From assembly GCA_964370305.1 (NCBI GenBank), contig CAYJIU010000002.1:1-64000 (forward strand): a DNA stretch of 64,000 nt, given 5' to 3'. Under the pieces are notes generated by a model. It was not told where the DNA came from and did not search any database. It saw nothing but the letters and a program-made list of their open reading frames with translations. How positions within the stretch are numbered: position 1 is the stretch's first letter; every line of letters starts with the position of its first letter. This document shows positions 18,727 through 27,456 of the stretch, piece after piece. Source of the DNA: CAYJAD01 sp964370305 (GTDB lineage: Bacteria; Desulfobacterota; Desulfovibrionia; Desulfovibrionales; Desulfovibrionaceae). A program made the position numbers and the translations under genes.

Positions 18727-19479
18727 ATGCAACATATTATTTCAATTAAGAATATATATAAAAAACGTCCCAGTGCGTTTAGTTTGTATGTGGAATATTT
18801 TGCCATGAAAGCTGGAGAGTTAGTGGCCTTAGTGGGGCCTAGCGGTTGCGGAAAAAGCACAGCCCTTGACCTCATGGCAGCCATTTTGCGACCAGACTTT
18901 GAGCAAAATGCAGAGCAAGACATTACTTCAGAATTTATCTTCACCCCACATGAGCAATCCATAGACATGCTAGGTCTTTGGCAAGGGCACCACCAAAATG
19001 AGCTAGCCTTACTGCGCCGCCAATATATCGGCTATGTGCTTCAAACTGGTGGCCTTTTACCTTTTTTAAGTGGGCAAGATAATATATTACTGGCTTGTCA
19101 TAGCCCTGAACACAAAGAACACATGCAAGAGCTAGCGCAAACATTAGATATCGCACATCTTTTAGCTAAAAAACCCTTACAAATGTCTGTGGGTGAACGA
19201 CAACGCTTTGCCATTGCCAGAGCCCTTGTGCATAAACCGCAACTCATTTTAGCCGATGAGCCCGTAGCATCTCTTGACCCCCTTAATGCAAACATCGTGC
19301 TTGAGCTCTTTGTAAAGCTTGCCAAGGAGCATAATATCAGTATTATCATGGTCAGCCATTCCCCTGAATCTGCAAGAAATATGGGTTTTAGGCTCATTAG
19401 CACCAAGATTCAACGTGCAGATGAAGAAATTGTAGCTTGCTTAAATGCAATCCCCATGGGAGGGATAAATGATATATAA
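18727..19479 (+). CDS. ABC transporter ATPase, LolD/MacB type
   Basis: 250 residues: Walker A GPSGCGKST near residue 38, the Q-loop region YVLQTGGLLPFLSGQDNI, ABC signature MSVGERQRFAIARAL and Walker B LILADEPVASLD. The short form without extra domains and the FtsX-type partner place it in the LolD/MacB/FtsE group, which drives conformational work in the periplasm instead of ordinary uptake. It overlaps the permease gene by 11 bp. Its position behind the VWA gene and before the FGE-like gene suggests a role in the Srf locus. Confidence 0.9.
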   Translation: MQHIISIKNIYKKRPSAFSLYVEYFAMKAGELVALVGPSGCGKSTALDLMAAILRPDFEQNAEQDITSEFIFTPHEQSIDMLGLWQGHHQNELALLRRQYIGYVLQTGGLLPFLSGQDNILLACHSPEHKEHMQELAQTLDIAHLLAKKPLQMSVGERQRFAIARALVHKPQLILADEPVASLDPLNANIVLELFVKLAKEHNISIIMVSHSPESARNMGFRLISTKIQRADEEIVACLNAIPMGGINDI

Positions 19480-20728
19480 ATCCTGCATGTTAGCTTTGCA
19501 TGATTATTGTCATGAAAAGCTACTTTCACTTTGTGCCATCCTTTCCCTTGCGGCAGTCTTGGCACCGCTCTTGGTGTTATACGGGGTTAAGTTTGGTGTA
19601 ATCAATACCATGACCGAACGCCTAAAAAATGACCCGCGTAACCTAGAGGTCATACCCATTGGTAGCGCAAGCTATAATGCTAATAAAATTGAAGAACTGC
19701 GCAACAATCCGCACGTAGCTTTTGTACTCCCACGCACCAGAGCCATTGCCGCCACCATAAACCTTGCTCCGCATGGTGAAAGCAGTATCCTAAAGCGCAT
19801 TACAGTCTCGCTCGAACCTACAGCAGCGAATGACCCTTTACTCACGCGCTATTTGCAGGCTAACACCCCCTCTCACGAAAGCGCACCAGACGGATGCTTT
19901 GGCATCATTCTTTCCATGGATGCAGCGCGTAAATTAAGTGTACAATCTGGTAATATATTACAAGGAATGGTAGAGCGCGTTAATAATAACGTAGTAGAAC
20001 GGGCCACGGTAAATCTTTGGGTAGCTGCCGTTCTACCCCTTGAAGCCATACAAAAAGACGTAGCATTTGTACCCCTTACATTACTTGAAGCCACTGAGGA
20101 TTTTAGAGACGGTAGAAAACCCGCCAATGACCCAAGACTCACAGAGGATTTAGGCTGGACTGGCGATAAATTGCCTGACAATCAAAGGACTTACGCTGCA
20201 TTTAGACTTTACGCAAAAAACCTTGAAGCTGTGACTGCTTTGCGCGATTATTTTAATCAACAAGGCATCAATGTCTACACCCAAGCTGAGCAAATTGCTG
20301 CCGTGCGTAGTTTAGACACATCCCTAACTTTGATTTTTGGGCTCATTGGCACTGCTGCAGCCTTTGGTTTTGTGGCCTCCACTTCCAGTAATGCCCTAGC
20401 CGCTGTACGCAGAAAAGAACGTCATTTAGGCATATTACGACTCATGGGTTACACCAGTGTGGATATTATGGCCTTTCCACTTTTTCAAACCTTACTCACA
20501 GCCATTTTTGGCTCCCTGCTTGCCTTAGGGCTTTATTTTATTACCGCCGTAAGTATTGATAAACTTTTTGCACAAAGTTTACAGGGTATAGAGGAAATAT
20601 CTTCATTGCCTTTAAGTCATTATTTATTAGGGGTGAGCATGGTCTTAGTGCTTTCTTTTGTGGCCACCTTGCTCCCAGCTAAGCAAGCTGCAAGCGTGGA
20701 ACCTTCGGAGGTTATTCGTGATATATAA
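19469..20728 (+). CDS. FtsX/MacB-type ABC permease
   Basis: 419 residues. One N-terminal membrane helix (LCAILSLAAVLAPLLVLYGV), a periplasmic domain of about 220 residues, then three C-terminal helices (LIFGLIGTAAAFGFVASTSS, FPLFQTLLTAIFGSLLALGL, GVSMVLVLSFVATLLPAKQA). This 1+3 layout is that of FtsX-fold permeases, and the end (AASVEPSEVIRDI) matches the usual PxxxLR/I tail. It overlaps the ATPase gene by 11 bp and the FGE gene by 11 bp, so the three form one operon. The substrate is not known. Confidence 0.9.
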   Translation: MIYKSCMLALHDYCHEKLLSLCAILSLAAVLAPLLVLYGVKFGVINTMTERLKNDPRNLEVIPIGSASYNANKIEELRNNPHVAFVLPRTRAIAATINLAPHGESSILKRITVSLEPTAANDPLLTRYLQANTPSHESAPDGCFGIILSMDAARKLSVQSGNILQGMVERVNNNVVERATVNLWVAAVLPLEAIQKDVAFVPLTLLEATEDFRDGRKPANDPRLTEDLGWTGDKLPDNQRTYAAFRLYAKNLEAVTALRDYFNQQGINVYTQAEQIAAVRSLDTSLTLIFGLIGTAAAFGFVASTSSNALAAVRRKERHLGILRLMGYTSVDIMAFPLFQTLLTAIFGSLLALGLYFITAVSIDKLFAQSLQGIEEISSLPLSHYLLGVSMVLVLSFVATLLPAKQAASVEPSEVIRDI

Positions 20729-22397
20729 CAAAGCATTATACAAATATACACTGCTATTATTTATGCTCATATGCGCACAATTCTTACTATCTCCCACTGC
20801 GCACGCTGCCCTAAAACCCAAGGGCAGTGCTACCTTAGAGGAAGGTTTTAATCCAAATCCGGCTAAGGATGATATATTATTGCCCATGCCCTGTGATTTA
20901 AGCATGGCATTTAAGGTGGTTGCCGTTCCTGCGCAAGGTTTTCTATGGGATATGACCATACGCCTTGGTCAAGATGATGCACAAAATTCTGAGCGCGGCT
21001 ATTATGATAATCGTTACACTACGTCTTTATCAGCACCGTTTGCTAGTACCGATCTACCTTTCCATTGGAGTGCGCCAAAAGGTGATTTTTATTACTATGC
21101 CATTGGCAAATATGAAATTTCTGATTTGCAATGGGCTGCTGTAATGGAAAATACTTGCCCCACTCCCACAGCTGAAAATATCCGCCCAAAAGCAGAAATT
21201 TCTTGGTATGAAGCCATGGATTTTAGCCAAAAATATACCATGTGGCTTTTACAAAATGGCCCACAGAACCTGCCAAAATTTGACGGAGATACCCGTAATG
21301 TTGGATTTTTACGACTACCAACAGAAACAGAATGGGAGTATGCAGCGCGAGGCGGGCATACCAGTAGCACACAAGAAATACGTGAGCATGACTTTTTTCC
21401 TCATGCAGCCAGCGAAAGCTATGCCGATTTTGCCGTCTTTCGGCCAGAAGATGGTACAAGAATTGAGGAAAATACAGCCCGCATAGGTAGCCGTAAACCC
21501 AATAAGTTGGGGCTTTACGACACTGCTGGCAATGCAGCAGAAATGGTTATGGATGTATTTCGTTTTTCGCTTGGCGGGCGTTTGCACGGTTCAGCTGGAG
21601 GTTTTGTGCGCAAGGGTGGGAGTTATCTTTCTGGAACGGCAGAAATATTGCCGGGACGACGGGAAGAAGTGGCATTTTTTAATGCCTCTGGCCCCATGAA
21701 AACACGAGATTTAGGTTTTCGTTTAGTCATTTCTGGGATTAATACCCCCGGTGGTTCAAGGCCAGACACCTTACAATCTGAGTGGAAGGATGCAGGGGAA
21801 AGTAACCCCCTAGCAGCTGATAATACAGAAAATCCACTGACGCTACTTGATCGATTACTAGCATCAGCTCGTAGCGACGTTGAGCGCGAAAACTACCAGC
21901 GTTTGCGCACCCTACTTAAGGATAATAATATTGCCCTTGAACGCCAACAAATGCTTGCGGCAACTTCTGAGGTGCGCACATCTGCCTTTATGATAGAAAC
22001 AGTGCGCAATTTTTCAAGCCGCATAGCCATAGTTAAAAACACCTTAGATAATTCAGAAATACTTAGAAAAAACACAAAAGACAGCAAGAAAAGAGCTAAC
22101 ATTGATGCCACTATAAAAAAAGCCACGGCCGGATTAAAAGACCTTGAGCGTGGTTTTGAGCAGTCCTTACAATTTTATAAAACCAAATTGGAAGACACAC
22201 AAAATATTAACAAAATAACTTTTGACCAAGCCATTAAAATAGTACAATCAGAACTTGCCAAGGGCGATGCATTTAGCCAAAAATTACTTGGTAATGTAAA
22301 GTTATTTACTGGTCATATGCAGGCTATACGCCAAAATAATTTAAAAGCAGTTACCCTAGAGCAGCTTAAAAAAGATATATTTAACCCTCAAAGATAG
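20718..22397 (+). CDS. Secreted formylglycine-generating-enzyme (SUMF1) domain protein
   Basis: The start is taken as GTG at 20718, with TCGGAGG six bases upstream, giving 559 residues with a signal peptide (LLLFMLICAQFLLSPTAHA). The FGE-sulfatase domain is clear: YYAIGKYEISDLQWAAVM, RLPTETEWEYAARGG, GLYDTAGNAAEMVMD, GGSYLSG and RDLGFRLVIS. The C-terminal 170 residues are helical, probably coiled coil. Many bacterial members of this fold are not sulfatase activators but binding modules, and no sulfatase is present here. Its 3' end was duplicated downstream (23283-23465). Confidence 0.88.
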   Translation: MIYNKALYKYTLLLFMLICAQFLLSPTAHAALKPKGSATLEEGFNPNPAKDDILLPMPCDLSMAFKVVAVPAQGFLWDMTIRLGQDDAQNSERGYYDNRYTTSLSAPFASTDLPFHWSAPKGDFYYYAIGKYEISDLQWAAVMENTCPTPTAENIRPKAEISWYEAMDFSQKYTMWLLQNGPQNLPKFDGDTRNVGFLRLPTETEWEYAARGGHTSSTQEIREHDFFPHAASESYADFAVFRPEDGTRIEENTARIGSRKPNKLGLYDTAGNAAEMVMDVFRFSLGGRLHGSAGGFVRKGGSYLSGTAEILPGRREEVAFFNASGPMKTRDLGFRLVISGINTPGGSRPDTLQSEWKDAGESNPLAADNTENPLTLLDRLLASARSDVERENYQRLRTLLKDNNIALERQQMLAATSEVRTSAFMIETVRNFSSRIAIVKNTLDNSEILRKNTKDSKKRANIDATIKKATAGLKDLERGFEQSLQFYKTKLEDTQNINKITFDQAIKIVQSELAKGDAFSQKLLGNVKLFTGHMQAIRQNNLKAVTLEQLKKDIFNPQR

Positions 22398-22406
22398 GAA
22401 ATTATT

Positions 22407-23276
22407 ATGAATATCGCATGGATTGGCACTGGAGTTATGGGTTTATCTATGGCTACAAACTTACATAAAGCTGGCCATAAATTATGCATATACACGCGCA
22501 CCAAGGAAAAGGCTACCCCACTTCTTGAAATGGGTGCCACTTGGGCTAAGAGCCCCATGGAAGCCGCAAAAGACGCAGACATTGTATTTTCCATCGTAGG
22601 CTACCCTGCCGATGTGGAAGAGGTTATGATAGGAGAATATGGAGCTCTAAAGGGACTAAAAGCTGGCGGCATACTTTGTGATATGACCACATCAAGCCCT
22701 GATTTGGCAGTACAAATTGCCACAGAAGCTAGGCAAAAAAATTGTTTTAGCCTTGATGCACCGGTAACAGGTGGCGATATTGGCGCAAGAGATGCAACCT
22801 TATCCATTTTTGTGGGTGGGGACAAAGAAGCCTTTGAAAAAGCCTTACCTTGCTTTGAAGCCATGGGTAGAACCATCCTACATTGCGGAGAGGCTGGCAC
22901 AGGGCAAATAGGCAAACTTGGCAACCAAGTTGCAGTTGCTGGCCTTATGTTTAGCGTTTGTGAGTCCGTAACCTTTGCTAAACAAGCTGGCCTAAATGTT
23001 ACCAAATGGCTTGAAACCGTAGAGGCTGGCTCCGCAGGAAGTAAACACCTAAGTAACACGGGGCGACGTATTATAAATGAAGACTTTACCCCAACCTTTT
23101 TTGTGGAACATTTCTTAAAAGATCTAGGCCTTTGCCTAAAGCAATGCGAAGCCATGAATCTAAAACTTCCCGGCCTTGAGTTGGCAGAAAAAACCTACCG
23201 CCAGCTTGTAGAAAAAGGCCACGGCAAGGATGGTACACAGTTTTTTGCTAAGGCATTAGCAGATCGACTACTTTAG
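22407..23276 (+). CDS. NAD(P)-dependent beta-hydroxyacid dehydrogenase, copy 1
   Basis: 289 residues of the 3-hydroxyisobutyrate / tartronate semialdehyde reductase family, which oxidises short 3-hydroxyacids or reduces the semialdehydes. The Rossmann motif MNIAWIGTGVMGLSMATNL opens the protein, the substrate loop DAPVTGGDIGARDATL is near residue 118, and the catalytic Lys and Asn lie in GQIGKLGNQ (Lys about 170). It starts 9 bp after the FGE-like gene with AGGAAA upstream. Downstream is a diverged duplicate. Substrate cannot be told from sequence; whether it belongs functionally to the Srf locus is unclear. Confidence 0.9.
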   Translation: MNIAWIGTGVMGLSMATNLHKAGHKLCIYTRTKEKATPLLEMGATWAKSPMEAAKDADIVFSIVGYPADVEEVMIGEYGALKGLKAGGILCDMTTSSPDLAVQIATEARQKNCFSLDAPVTGGDIGARDATLSIFVGGDKEAFEKALPCFEAMGRTILHCGEAGTGQIGKLGNQVAVAGLMFSVCESVTFAKQAGLNVTKWLETVEAGSAGSKHLSNTGRRIINEDFTPTFFVEHFLKDLGLCLKQCEAMNLKLPGLELAEKTYRQLVEKGHGKDGTQFFAKALADRLL

Positions 23277-23282
23277 CGGTCT

Positions 23283-23465
23283 CAAAATAACTTTTGACCA
23301 AGCCATCAAAATAGTGCAATCAGAACTTACCAAGGGTGATGCATTTAATCAAATTTACTCGGTAAGGTAAATTACTTGCCGACCATATACATGCTACACG
23401 CCCAAAAATTAAAAAGTAGTTACCTTAGGGTGGCTAAAAAAGATATGTTTAACCCCAAACAATAG
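23283..23465 (+). pseudogene. Decayed duplicate of the FGE gene 3' end
   Basis: This stretch aligns with 22211-22397, the last about 60 codons of the FGE-like gene, including the CAAAATAACTTTTGACCAAG start and the terminal TAG (23463-23465, corresponding to 22395-22397). Small indels and substitutions have broken the frame, and there is no start codon. It is a passive remnant of the tandem duplication and also supplies the leader for the second dehydrogenase gene. Confidence 0.88.
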
Positions 23466-23474
23466 GAATTGATC

Positions 23475-24344
23475 ATGAATATAGCATGGATTGGCACTGG
23501 AATTATGGGTTTACCCATGGCTACAAACTTACAAAATGCTGGCCATAAATTATGCATATACACGCGCACCAAGGAAAAGGCTGCCACACTTATTGAAAAG
23601 GGTGCCACTTGGGCTAAGAGCCCCATGGAAGCCGCAAAAGACGCAGATATTGTATTTTCCATCGTAGGCTACCCTGCCGATGTGGAAGATGTTTTGATAG
23701 GAGAATATGGTGCCCTAAAGGGACTAAAAGCTGGCGGCATACTTTGCGATATGACCACGTCAAGCCCTGATTTAGCAGTACAAATTGCCGCAGAAGCTAA
23801 GCAAAAAAATTGTCTTAGCCTTGATGCACCAGTAACAGGTGGCGATATTGGAGCTAGGAATGCCACCCTCTCCATACTAGTAGGCGGAGAAAAAGAAGCT
23901 TTTGACAAAGCCCTGCCCTGCTTTGAAGCCATGGGACAAAAAATTATCCACTGCGGTGCTGCTGGCATGGGCCAAAAGGCTAAGGTTGGCAATCAAATTG
24001 CCATAGCCGGACTAATGTTTAGCATATGTGAGGCTCTCGTTTATGTTCAAGAGGCTAAACTTGACGTAAACCAGTGGATTGACACTATAATTGCTGGTGC
24101 TGCCGGTAGCACGGCCCTAAAAAATATTGGGCCACGCATTGTCAAAGGCGATTTTAGCCCGGGCTTTTTTGTGGAGCACTTCCTAAAAGACCTTGGGCTT
24201 TGCCTCAAAGAATGTGAAGCCATGAACCTAAAGCTTCCCGGCCTTGAGTTGGCAGAAAAAACCTATCGCCACCTAGTAGAAAAGGGCCATGGTAAGGATG
24301 GTACGCAAATTCTTGCTAGAGTTTTAGCTGATAGAATACTTTAA
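23475..24344 (+). CDS. NAD(P)-dependent beta-hydroxyacid dehydrogenase, copy 2
   Basis: 289 residues from the ATG at 23475, which matches the start of copy 1 and follows AGGAATT; an in-frame TTG two codons earlier is not needed. Rossmann motif IAWIGTGIMGLPMATNL, loop DAPVTGGDIGARNATL, catalytic Lys/Asn in GQKAKVGNQ. The first 160 and last 60 residues are nearly identical to copy 1, while the middle (about 170-225, the helix that helps form the active site and dimer) has diverged strongly. The copies may therefore have different substrates. glgB starts 5 bp after its stop. Confidence 0.9.
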   Translation: MNIAWIGTGIMGLPMATNLQNAGHKLCIYTRTKEKAATLIEKGATWAKSPMEAAKDADIVFSIVGYPADVEDVLIGEYGALKGLKAGGILCDMTTSSPDLAVQIAAEAKQKNCLSLDAPVTGGDIGARNATLSILVGGEKEAFDKALPCFEAMGQKIIHCGAAGMGQKAKVGNQIAIAGLMFSICEALVYVQEAKLDVNQWIDTIIAGAAGSTALKNIGPRIVKGDFSPGFFVEHFLKDLGLCLKECEAMNLKLPGLELAEKTYRHLVEKGHGKDGTQILARVLADRIL

Positions 24345-24348
24345 TTGC

Positions 24349-26787
24349 ATGTCCATTGTAGTAAGCACCCACTTGGGTATTCATGAAGACCCCAAGTTTA
24401 TGCATTATCCCATACTTTATGGCTTGGGTAGCTATGTGCATCATAAGCTACCCGACAGCTTTAAGTATGTTTATGTAATGTTTTACAATAATGGCAAAGA
24501 ACCATGCACCCTAGAGCATGTTTGGGCTGAAAATACTAAAAAAAATCAAGTTCACCACTTAGATATTAGTAAAGATTTTGACGGCACAATTATTGAGCCT
24601 AAAGGATTTTTTTTATTAAGCTTTTCGCACCACTTGCTCTGCCGTTGTTTAATGTGGGGTGGGCTTAGTGGGGTACAAGATATAAGCTTTTATGTGCGTT
24701 GCAATAATGGTAACACTTACCATGCAGAACCTTTAAGCTTTGACCTTGATAACTCACCTGCTAACCCCTTGGAGGATATGGAGCTTATACCCTATTCCAC
24801 ATTTTTTTTAGAACGTGCGGCAAAATATAATCATGAAAAAAAACATATAATACAGCAACATGGTTCACTACAAAGTTATGCAGACTTACATTTGTCTTGG
24901 GGTGTTACTCTTAATAAAGATGCCGATGGTACGCAATTTTGGCTTTTGCGTGAGTATATGCCAAAAGCCGATAAACTTTGGCTAACTACAGAGAAATTAA
25001 AATTTCAACGTTGGGCACATCACGCCTATAAACCAGTATGTGAACATGACCAAGAGTGGCAAGGCTGGTGGGAATTACGCTTGCCATTCGATGCTTTAGA
25101 GCATGGAACTTACATGGAGCTACGCGTACAAGGCCAAAATAGCCAAGAAGCAATGCGCCGCGTGCCAGCTACAGCTAAATGGATTGAACAAGATAAAGCA
25201 GTCAATACGCAGTGGTGCGCAAGGCATTGGCATCCTGCAAAGCCCTATACGTGGAAGCATGAACCACCACCAAAGGTACTATTTCCACGTATTTATGAAG
25301 CACATATTGGCATGGCCCAAAATTCTCAGGGTTGGGATGAGCAAAACCAGACCCCTCAGCACGTTGGAACATTTGCAGAATTTACAGAACATATCTTGCC
25401 ATATGTCCGCGATAATGGCTATACCCATGTGCAACTTATGGGCGTTCTTGAACACCCACTATATAAATCCTATGGATATCAAGTTTCATCTTATTTTGCC
25501 CCCAGTTCACGCTTTGGGCATGTGCATGATTTTATGCAATTGGTAGACACTGCCCATGGCTATGGCCTGCGCATTATACTAGATATTCCACATAGTCACA
25601 CCTTGCCCAATACCGAACAAGGCCTTGCCAGTTACGATGGTTCACACTTTTTCTTTTCGGATAAAAGTAACCAATGGGGCACCGTATCCTTTGATTATAG
25701 TAATGAAATGACTCGCCGTTTTTTACTCTCCAATTGTCGCTACTGGTTGGAAGAATTTAAGATTGACGGATTTCGCTTTGATGCCGTTGGCAATATGCTC
25801 TACAATGACCACGGGCATAATGATGATTTTAATCACGTGGGTAGATGCTTTTATGGTAAGGACGGTAGCCCACGCGCAGATGTATATGGTCAGTTATATC
25901 TTAGTATTGCCAATGACTTAATCCACGAAATGCGCCCAGATGCTGAAAGTATTGCTGAGGAGTTCAGCGGTATGCCTGGTTTAACATCTGCCTCAACCGC
26001 AGGTGGTTTTGGCTTTGATTATCGTTTCGCCATGGGTATTCCTGATTTTTGGGGTAAGTTCATTAAGGATGAAGATAAACGAGACATGGGTACCCTCTGG
26101 CATGAAATGACCAACCACCGCAATTATGACCACACCATAAGTTATGTTGAATGTCACGATCAATGCATTAATGGCAAGGATGCCATGATTTGGCGCATCC
26201 TAGGTGATGTCATGTATACGCATATGAGTATATTTCAAGAAAGTTGGGATATATCACGCGGCATTGCACTCTATAAACTTATGCGTATGCTCACTTTAAC
26301 AACGGCTCATCATGGATATTTAAATTTCATGGGCGCAGAGTTTGGGCACCCTGAATGGCTTGACGAAGATGGGTATGGGCACAGACAATGGCATTTACCC
26401 ACCGATCCCAATTTACGCTATGCTCACCTAGCCGCTTTTGATAAAACTTGCATGACAGAAATTATACATAAATACATAGATGCATTTACAAAACAAGCCA
26501 TATTTCGCCATATTCATGAAGAAAATAAAACCCTAGCCTTTGAGCGTGGGCCTTTATTAATGGCGTATAACTTTCACGAGCTACAAAGCCAAAGCGAGCT
26601 TAAAATACCAGTAACACCCGGTAAATATATAGAAATTTTAAGTACAGATCGTATAATTTTTGGTGGGCATGGCAATGTAGATGCCCATGGCACCGAGCAC
26701 TTTTCTGCTGCAACTTCGGGTATAGATTTGCAAAATATTGAGCTGTATCTTCCCCCCATGACGGCTATTATTTTATTGCGGCAGTAA
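24349..26787 (+). CDS. glgB: 1,4-alpha-glucan branching enzyme (GH13, GBE-like)
   Basis: 812 residues. The central domain is a GH13 barrel with all three catalytic acids: nucleophile Asp478 in GFRFDAVGNM, acid/base Glu537 in SIAEEFSGMP, and Asp604 in VECHDQ. LNFMGAEFGHPEWLDEDG is diagnostic of the branching enzyme subfamily GH13_8, the group close to eukaryotic enzymes. An N-terminal domain of about 160 residues of unclear type precedes the usual CBM48-like part (FWLLREYMPKADKLWL). It would make alpha-1,6 branches in glycogen. No strong ribosome site is seen; it starts 5 bp after the dehydrogenase stop and may be translationally coupled. No other glg genes are nearby. Confidence 0.88.
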   Translation: MSIVVSTHLGIHEDPKFMHYPILYGLGSYVHHKLPDSFKYVYVMFYNNGKEPCTLEHVWAENTKKNQVHHLDISKDFDGTIIEPKGFFLLSFSHHLLCRCLMWGGLSGVQDISFYVRCNNGNTYHAEPLSFDLDNSPANPLEDMELIPYSTFFLERAAKYNHEKKHIIQQHGSLQSYADLHLSWGVTLNKDADGTQFWLLREYMPKADKLWLTTEKLKFQRWAHHAYKPVCEHDQEWQGWWELRLPFDALEHGTYMELRVQGQNSQEAMRRVPATAKWIEQDKAVNTQWCARHWHPAKPYTWKHEPPPKVLFPRIYEAHIGMAQNSQGWDEQNQTPQHVGTFAEFTEHILPYVRDNGYTHVQLMGVLEHPLYKSYGYQVSSYFAPSSRFGHVHDFMQLVDTAHGYGLRIILDIPHSHTLPNTEQGLASYDGSHFFFSDKSNQWGTVSFDYSNEMTRRFLLSNCRYWLEEFKIDGFRFDAVGNMLYNDHGHNDDFNHVGRCFYGKDGSPRADVYGQLYLSIANDLIHEMRPDAESIAEEFSGMPGLTSASTAGGFGFDYRFAMGIPDFWGKFIKDEDKRDMGTLWHEMTNHRNYDHTISYVECHDQCINGKDAMIWRILGDVMYTHMSIFQESWDISRGIALYKLMRMLTLTTAHHGYLNFMGAEFGHPEWLDEDGYGHRQWHLPTDPNLRYAHLAAFDKTCMTEIIHKYIDAFTKQAIFRHIHEENKTLAFERGPLLMAYNFHELQSQSELKIPVTPGKYIEILSTDRIIFGGHGNVDAHGTEHFSAATSGIDLQNIELYLPPMTAIILLRQ

Positions 26788-26808
26788 CACTAATAAACAT
26801 ATAAAATC

Positions 26809-27456
26809 ATGCAAATATACGCTTGTAATATACATGAGTGGGAAGACTTAGCCGGCCTTGAGTTACTCTCTGTTGAGAGAAGGCAAAAGCTTGAGCGTTA
26901 TATACAAACTAAGGACAAAATACGCTGTTTAGTTGGTGGTTTACTGCTAAATTATGCCCTTGGACACAATATCCCCCCAAGATATACAGAGTATGGCAAG
27001 CCATATCTTGAAAATGATTTATGCTTTAATATATCCCACGCTGGTGATTATGTTATGCTAGGGACATCTATGCATCCACTTGGTATTGATGTAGAAAAAA
27101 CAAAGCCCTACTCCATCAATGTAGCCAAGAGATGCTTTACCAAAGCTGAGCTAGACTGGCTTTTTGAGCAAGACAACGTCACCGCATTTTATAAGCTTTG
27201 GACAGCAAAAGAAAGTATTATGAAGGCCACCGGCCACGGGTTTAACTTAAGCCCTAGCAGCTTTCAGGTGTTGCCCATACATGATGGCCCGCATATCATT
27301 GATACAAAAAAATGGTATTTATACTGGCATAGTTTTGATGGCCACGAAGCATGCATAGCAAGTGCATCCTCACTAGCGCAAAATAATGGCATTAGCATAA
27401 TAAGTAAGGCTCAAGTGTTACAAAAAATTACTCGTGAAAATCTTCAAGAATATTAG
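26809..27456 (+). CDS. Sfp-type 4'-phosphopantetheinyl transferase
   Basis: 215 residues, usual for this group. It carries the two signature blocks: PLGIDVEKTKPY (metal-binding Asp and Glu) and FYKLWTAKESIMKATGHG (the W-x-x-KES-x-x-K motif), plus the earlier NISHAGDYVMLG. It transfers phosphopantetheine from CoA to a carrier protein. The target, acyl carrier protein of fatty acid synthesis or of another pathway, is not visible; there is no carrier or synthase gene here. It follows glgB by 21 bp, and its last 29 bp overlap the convergent HicA-HicB gene. Confidence 0.9.
   Translation: MQIYACNIHEWEDLAGLELLSVERRQKLERYIQTKDKIRCLVGGLLLNYALGHNIPPRYTEYGKPYLENDLCFNISHAGDYVMLGTSMHPLGIDVEKTKPYSINVAKRCFTKAELDWLFEQDNVTAFYKLWTAKESIMKATGHGFNLSPSSFQVLPIHDGPHIIDTKKWYLYWHSFDGHEACIASASSLAQNNGISIISKAQVLQKITRENLQEY

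Larger units (their letters stand above)
22211..24344 (+). repeat. Tandem duplication of about 1.07 kb
   Basis: Unit 1 (22211-23282) holds the last 187 bp of the FGE gene plus the first dehydrogenase gene; unit 2 (23283-24344) repeats the same order. Both begin CAAAATAACTTTTGACCAAG. The offset is 1072 bp at the unit starts and 1068 bp at the dehydrogenase start and stop codons, so about 4 bp net were lost in the FGE tail copy. The two units abut directly, the mark of a simple tandem duplication. Confidence 0.93.

Noticed and set aside
5414..22397. Srf locus as a known phage-defence or type VI secretion system
   Set aside because: No nuclease, TIR, helicase, Hcp, VgrG or sheath genes are present. 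The ATPase/GTPase pair matches SrfB/SrfC, so I left the function open.
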